DNA of 64,000 nucleotides, from the NCBI RefSeq assembly GCF_004151235.1, contig NZ_JUIV01000008.1, positions 1-64,000 on the forward strand, given 5' to 3'. The translations under genes were made by a program, and so were the position numbers. Positions 59,925 through 64,000 of this stretch are shown here, in pieces. Origin of the DNA: Flavobacterium anhuiense (GTDB taxonomy: Bacteria; Bacteroidota; Bacteroidia; Flavobacteriales; Flavobacteriaceae). Position 1 is the stretch's first letter. Each line of letters begins with the position of its first letter. Below the pieces are notes generated by a model. That model did no database searches and was not told the DNA's origin. It saw nothing but the letters and a program-made list of their open reading frames with translations.

Positions 59925-61318
59925 GAAAGGCACTAATTCTTTGCTTATTTTTTCATCTTTCCTGTTTTGCTCAAAACAGAGAGCTGTTATATAACTTTAC
60001 TTCAATTCCGCAATCCTCGCTTGTAAATCCTGGAGCAGATGTTTCGTATAAATATTATTTCGGATTTCCTGTTTTATCTGGAATTTCGGCAAATGTGGGG
60101 TCTAGCAGTTTCTCAGCTTATGATTTATTCGCGAATGATGGAGTAGATTTTAATCAAAAAGTCAGAAATGTCATTAATAAATCTTCAAGTAATGATAAAG
60201 TGGTGACCAATCAGCAGCTGGAATTGTTTTCTGGCGGATTTAGAATAGGTGGAAGAGAAAGCCGTTCTTATATTTCATTTGGGGTATATCAGGAATTTGA
60301 TTTTTTTATGTTCGTTCCAAAAGATTTGGCTTTGTTGGCCTTAAATGGAAATAGAGATTATATCGGAAAATCATTTAATCTAGGCGATTTGAATATGAAA
60401 GCCGAAGTACTTTCTGTTTTTCATGTCGGTTTTCATAAAAAAGTCAATGATAAATTTGTTTATGGAGGACGTGCTAAAATTTATTCGAGCGGTGCAAATG
60501 CAACTTCTACAAAAAATTCAGGATATATTTATACAGGACAAGAAGCAGGAACTCCAAACCTTTACAATCAAGTTATTTCTTCCAATTTAGAATTAAAAAC
60601 TTCTGGACTTGCTCGCTTTACAAAAGATGAATACGAAGGAAATGTAGCGCGCGATATTGCCAATAATACCTTTTTTAACGGAAGCCTGGGTTTTGGCGTT
60701 GATGCTGGAATTACCTATTATATAAAAGACAATTTACAGCTAACAGCAAGTATTATAGATTTGGGTTTTGTGCGACAGACCAAAGACATAGAAACGATTA
60801 CGTATAAAGGAACTTATCAATACAATGGAGCCAATCCAGATTTTATGGGTACAGATGATCCAGAAAATGTCTTTGACGAATTTGATAAAGCCATACCAAG
60901 AGATACACTTTATAATAAGTACACTACTTGGCGTCCGACAAAATTGTACTCTTCCATTCAATATTCTTTTGGAGAAGCACGTCCTGATGACGAATGCAAT
61001 TGTCATGGAAAAGTCAATAAATATTATAAAAATGCGGTAGGAGCACAGCTTTTTACAATGTCAGCCCCTCGAACACCTTTATTTGCCCTGACAGCTTTTT
61101 ATCGAAGAAATATCTTTAAGAAATTAGATTTAAAAGCCACTTACACTTTAGATACTTTTTCAAATACAAATATTGGTTTAGGACTTGCAGGAACAATTGG
61201 TCCAGTAAATATTTATGCTTTGGTCAATAATGTTTTAGAATATAAAGACATCTCCAAAGCCAGCAGTGCAGCCTTTCAGATCGGAATCAATTTTGTTTTT
61301 CAAGACAAAGACGATTAG
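59921..61318 (+). CDS. DUF5723 family outer-membrane protein
   Basis: A 465-residue protein with signal peptide (to about 18, SCFAQ) and barrel-like strands throughout. SSLVNPGADVSYKYYFGFPVLSG near the N-terminus is typical of DUF5723, as are GLGFGVDAGITYYI-type late strands (GSLGFGVDAGITYYI) and a C-terminal AFQIGINFVFQ. It probably inserts in the outer membrane. It is coupled with the lipoprotein gene upstream. A Cys pair, DECNCHG, around 365 is unusual for a barrel. Confidence 0.85.
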   Translation: MRKALILCLFFHLSCFAQNRELLYNFTSIPQSSLVNPGADVSYKYYFGFPVLSGISANVGSSSFSAYDLFANDGVDFNQKVRNVINKSSSNDKVVTNQQLELFSGGFRIGGRESRSYISFGVYQEFDFFMFVPKDLALLALNGNRDYIGKSFNLGDLNMKAEVLSVFHVGFHKKVNDKFVYGGRAKIYSSGANATSTKNSGYIYTGQEAGTPNLYNQVISSNLELKTSGLARFTKDEYEGNVARDIANNTFFNGSLGFGVDAGITYYIKDNLQLTASIIDLGFVRQTKDIETITYKGTYQYNGANPDFMGTDDPENVFDEFDKAIPRDTLYNKYTTWRPTKLYSSIQYSFGEARPDDECNCHGKVNKYYKNAVGAQLFTMSAPRTPLFALTAFYRRNIFKKLDLKATYTLDTFSNTNIGLGLAGTIGPVNIYALVNNVLEYKDISKASSAAFQIGINFVFQDKDD

Positions 61319-61326
61319 TTTGGTAA

Positions 61327-61464
61327 TTAGAAGCTGTTCCAGCTGTCCATTTCAAGCACTCGAGCCAAAATACTTTTTTTCAAGGCATAAAAAGAGCTTC
61401 CGTTGGTCGCTTTTTTAAGCCAGAAAAAAATGCATTTTAGCTTTTCGTGGCTTTCCATTTCCAT
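61327..61464 (-). CDS. Possible small protein gene (45 residues)
   Basis: A minus-strand frame starting MEMESHEKLKC and containing FFWLKKATNGSSFYALKKS and a Trp near the end. It lies in the 266-bp gap between DUF5723 and guaB. A -7-like box TAAATTTG (61507-61514, minus) is 43 bp upstream. The composition looks protein-like, but there is no family match and no independent support. The frame also stays open upstream to 61533. Confidence 0.3.
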   Translation of the reverse strand: MEMESHEKLKCIFFWLKKATNGSSFYALKKSILARVLEMDSWNSF

Positions 61465-61550
61465 CTGGGCTAGGACATGTGTTTTGTAAGACGATTCGTG
61501 TAAAGTCAAATTTATGAATAAGTTAGTATTCAAGTTAGCAATTTATTCAC

Positions 61551-61558
61551 TATATTTG
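61551..61558 (+). promoter_or_regulatory. Candidate -7 box for guaB
   Basis: TATATTTG matches TAnnTTTG, 27 bp upstream of the guaB ATG. Confidence 0.55.
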
Positions 61559-61584
61559 CACGCAATTCAACTAGAAATTGCACC

Positions 61585-63057
61585 ATGATAGCACACAACT
61601 CCAAGATTATCGGCGAAGGTTTAACTTACGACGATGTATTATTAGTACCTAACTACTCGAATGTGCTTCCTCGCGAAGTGAGCATTAAATCAAGATTCTC
61701 AAGAAACATTACATTAAACGTTCCAATTGTATCAGCTGCGATGGATACAGTTACAGAAAGCGCAATGGCAATTGCTATGGCTCAAGAAGGCGGAATTGGT
61801 GTTTTACATAAAAATATGACTATCGAACAGCAAGCAGGAAAAGTTCGAAAAGTAAAACGTGCTGAAGCAGGTATGATTATTGATCCGGTAACTTTACCAA
61901 TGAACTCTACAATTGCTGACGCTAAAAACGCTATGAAAGAATTCGGAATCGGTGGTATTCCAATCGTTGACGAAAATAAAATCCTTAAAGGAATTGTTAC
62001 CAATCGTGACTTACGTTTCGAGAAAAACGGGGCAAGACCTATCGCTGAGGTTATGACAAGCCAAAACTTAGTTACGGTTTCTGAAGGAACTTCACTAGAG
62101 CAGGCAGAAGTAGTTTTACAAGGTCACAAAATCGAAAAATTACCAGTTGTAAACGATAAAAACGAATTAGTTGGTTTAATCACTTTCAGAGATATTACAA
62201 AACTGACTCAAAAGCCAATCGCAAACAAAGATTCTTTTGGACGTTTAAGAGTTGCTGCTGCAATTGGAGTTACTGGAGATGCTGTTCAAAGAGCAGAAGC
62301 TTTAGTTGCCGCTGGTGTAGACGCCATCATTATCGATACAGCTCACGGACACACAGAAGGTGTTGTAAATGTATTAAAAGAAGTAAAAGCAAAATTCCCT
62401 CAAATAGACGTAGTAGTTGGAAACATCGCTACTCCAGAAGCTGCTAAATATTTAGTAGAAAATGGAGCAGATGGAGTAAAAGTTGGAATCGGTCCTGGTT
62501 CTATCTGTACAACTCGTATCGTTGCAGGTGTTGGTTTCCCCCAATTCTCAGCAGTTTTAGAAGTTGCTGCGGCAATCAAAGGAACTGGAGTTCCTGTAAT
62601 TGCAGATGGTGGAATTCGTTATACAGGAGATATTCCTAAAGCAATCGCTGCAGGTGCTGACTGTGTAATGTTAGGTTCATTATTGGCTGGTACAAAAGAA
62701 TCTCCAGGAGAAACTATTATTTTTGAAGGAAGAAAATTCAAATCTTACCGCGGAATGGGATCTGTTGAAGCAATGCAAACTGGTTCTAAAGATCGTTATT
62801 TCCAAGATGTTGAAGACGACGTTAAAAAACTAGTTCCAGAAGGAATCGTTGGACGTGTGCCTTACAAAGGAGAATTGAACGAAAGTATGCTTCAATTTAT
62901 CGGAGGTCTTCGTGCAGGTATGGGATACTGTGGTTCAAAAGATATTCCTACTCTACAGGAAACAGGACGTTTCGTGAGAATCACTTCAAGTGGAATCACT
63001 GAAAGCCATCCGCATAACGTAACAATTACAAAAGAAGCTCCAAATTATTCTAGATAA
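61585..63057 (+). CDS. guaB: IMP dehydrogenase
   Basis: A 490-residue enzyme that oxidises IMP to XMP with NAD, committing purines to GMP. TIM-barrel domain ([18 protein letters not shown] start [30 protein letters not shown]), a pair of CBS domains (about 95-210), the catalytic loop [13 protein letters not shown] with its Cys, [12 protein letters not shown] and the flap SYRGMGS. Length is normal. It is followed 5 bp later by a small unknown gene. No guaA is adjacent. Confidence 0.96.
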   Translation: MIAHNSKIIGEGLTYDDVLLVPNYSNVLPREVSIKSRFSRNITLNVPIVSAAMDTVTESAMAIAMAQEGGIGVLHKNMTIEQQAGKVRKVKRAEAGMIIDPVTLPMNSTIADAKNAMKEFGIGGIPIVDENKILKGIVTNRDLRFEKNGARPIAEVMTSQNLVTVSEGTSLEQAEVVLQGHKIEKLPVVNDKNELVGLITFRDITKLTQKPIANKDSFGRLRVAAAIGVTGDAVQRAEALVAAGVDAIIIDTAHGHTEGVVNVLKEVKAKFPQIDVVVGNIATPEAAKYLVENGADGVKVGIGPGSICTTRIVAGVGFPQFSAVLEVAAAIKGTGVPVIADGGIRYTGDIPKAIAAGADCVMLGSLLAGTKESPGETIIFEGRKFKSYRGMGSVEAMQTGSKDRYFQDVEDDVKKLVPEGIVGRVPYKGELNESMLQFIGGLRAGMGYCGSKDIPTLQETGRFVRITSSGITESHPHNVTITKEAPNYSR

Positions 63058-63062
63058 TCATA

Positions 63063-63455
63063 ATGAATTTGCAATTCAAGTTAAAAGATGTTCTTGAAGT
63101 TGATTTGTATTATGGGTTTTATGATATCTACGTTTTAGGAGGTTTTGATGTTCAGGTTAATGATGATTTTTTTGTTGAAATACTTGATTTAAAAAGAAAT
63201 GAATCGATATTACTGAGAGAGGAAAGTCTTAAAGTTAGAGATTATAAAAACGGAAATAGAGCTGTGAAATTTTTTAGTTTTCAGATAACTGAAAAATCGA
63301 AATATAAAATTTCAGTTCATAATTATGAAGATATGGCTGTGTTTTATTCAATGATAGGAAGTAATCCATTTAGTATTTTGAATTTATTGAAAAGGCTTTA
63401 TGGAATAAAAAGAAAACAGCTTTTTTTAGATGAAATTGAAATATTAATCAATTAA
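63063..63455 (+). CDS. Protein of unknown function downstream of guaB
   Basis: A 130-residue soluble protein, strand-rich in the first 100 residues (FKLKDVLEVDLYYGFYDIYVLGG, YKISVHNYEDMAVFY) and helical/basic at the end (LLKRLYGIKRKQLFLDEIEIL). No family was recognised. It lies 5 bp after guaB and is more AT-rich than it, and it shares a bidirectional terminator with the gene beyond. Confidence 0.65.
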   Translation: MNLQFKLKDVLEVDLYYGFYDIYVLGGFDVQVNDDFFVEILDLKRNESILLREESLKVRDYKNGNRAVKFFSFQITEKSKYKISVHNYEDMAVFYSMIGSNPFSILNLLKRLYGIKRKQLFLDEIEILIN

Positions 63456-63462
63456 CCTATAG

Positions 63463-63496
63463 AAAAAGGCGTAAGATTTAATTCTTACGCCTTTTT
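63463..63496. terminator. Bidirectional terminator
   Basis: AAAAAGGCGTAAGA (63463-63476) pairs exactly with TCTTACGCCTTTTT (63483-63496), a 14-bp stem. It can serve the plus-strand unknown gene and the minus-strand monooxygenase. Confidence 0.88.
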
Positions 63497-63518
63497 TAAT
63501 TTTATTATCTCATTTTAA

Positions 63519-64000
63519 TTAGAATCTACTATTTAAAATATCTTCAGTCACAATATCAGAATGTAGTAAATCTTCCATTTTCTTTGTCATGCGCTGTGCT
63601 TCTAAAGCATAACCAAACATTTTTTTCTCGTAATCGGCGATTGCTTCATCAATAGTTTCAAATTTTCCGTTGGTTAAATTTTCCGTTAGATGAAAAGCAT
63701 CAAACAATCCCATATTTACGCCTTCGCCAGCAAATGGAGGCATTAAGTGAGCTGCGTCGCCAACAAGCGTAATGTTTGAATGTTCTTTCCAAGGTTCTTC
63801 CAAAGAAAATAAACGCAATGGCAAACCAGAAAATTCAGTCGAAGCAGCAAAGAATTTTTTGTAATCATCGTTCCAATTTTTAAAAGTTTCTTTTAAAAAA
63901 GTAATCACTGCTTTATCATCTTCAAAGTTGATTCCGTGATTAGAAATCCAATCTTCGTCAGCTTTAAAAGAAACACCAAAATGTACAGAACCATCGCGCA
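63519..64000 (-). CDS. TetX-like FAD-dependent monooxygenase, 3' part
   Basis: At least 160 C-terminal residues of a flavoprotein hydroxylase. The gene is truncated by the window edge. GDAAHLMPPFAGEGVNMGLFD is the conserved FAD-binding stretch of the PHBH-fold monooxygenases, and upstream residues (DGSVHFGVSFK, DEDW) continue in the same frame to base 64000. The motif is close to that of Tet(X)-like enzymes, but chromosomal homologues in flavobacteria are common and need not give tetracycline resistance. A GTG at 63908 is internal, not the start. Confidence 0.85.
   Translation of the reverse strand, partial: RDGSVHFGVSFKADEDWISNHGINFEDDKAVITFLKETFKNWNDDYKKFFAASTEFSGLPLRLFSLEEPWKEHSNITLVGDAAHLMPPFAGEGVNMGLFDAFHLTENLTNGKFETIDEAIADYEKKMFGYALEAQRMTKKMEDLLHSDIVTEDILNSRF

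Overview
The window is about 64 kb of low-GC chromosome from a Flavobacteriia bacterium, most likely Flavobacterium. Several things point there: promoters of the Bacteroidetes type (-7 box TAnnTTTG, sometimes with TTG/TTTG about 17-19 bp upstream), almost no Shine-Dalgarno sequences, a TonB receptor paired with a DUF4249 lipoprotein, DUF3276, DUF5723 and DUF6515 families, a monomeric isocitrate dehydrogenase, a leucine-type dehydrogenase, and many intergenic palindromes of flavobacterial type. I see no rRNA, tRNA, CRISPR array, transposase, integrase or prophage. This is mostly housekeeping chromosome with a few accessory clusters.

Layout. 0-10 kb: lysA, gltD and gltB (glutamate synthase) on the minus strand, then sucC on plus. 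10-20 kb: a secreted TraB-like protein, a LytS/LytTR two-component pair, a DUF1456 protein, a cluster of PLP transferase, dipeptide epimerase and esterase, a TerB-like protein, uvrB, and an alpha/beta-hydrolase lipoprotein. 20-31 kb: rlmF, a structured intergenic element, thiamine pyrophosphokinase, a four-gene minus-strand unit (TonB receptor, DUF4249 lipoprotein, GyrI-like, DinB), monomeric isocitrate dehydrogenase, and rplS and trmD separated by a small secreted protein gene. 31-37 kb, plus strand: FMN reductase, Tat-exported sugar-phosphate isomerase, archaemetzincin lipoprotein, cupin, MFS transporter, a cyclophilin-FKBP fusion and a small c-type cytochrome lipoprotein. 37-44 kb: GreA-like factor, thioredoxin-fold protein, three alpha/beta hydrolases, CsaA-like protein, PUR-alpha-like DUF3276 and an ABC exporter. 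44-49 kb: leucine-type dehydrogenase, nusB, yajC, a YdeI-like protein and pepT.

48.7-55.3 kb holds the clearest accessory module. An arylsulfatase with a CSPTR active-site motif, a small envelope protein, an OprO/P-type porin, a DUF6515 protein and a formylglycine-generating enzyme with both catalytic cysteines all lie on the minus strand. They probably form one sulfatase system with its own maturase. 55.7-64 kb: pyrD, DUF3307 and SatD (minus), HMG-CoA lyase, a lipoprotein/DUF5723 pair, guaB, a small unknown protein, and the 3' part of a TetX-like FAD monooxygenase running off the window.

The most striking non-coding signal is upstream of satD: three copies of ATTAC-N8-GTAAT at exactly 28-bp spacing, the nearest overlapping the likely -7 box. 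Intergenic gaps also carry several unrelated palindrome families, one candidate structured RNA, and two short stretches that read like decayed coding sequence.
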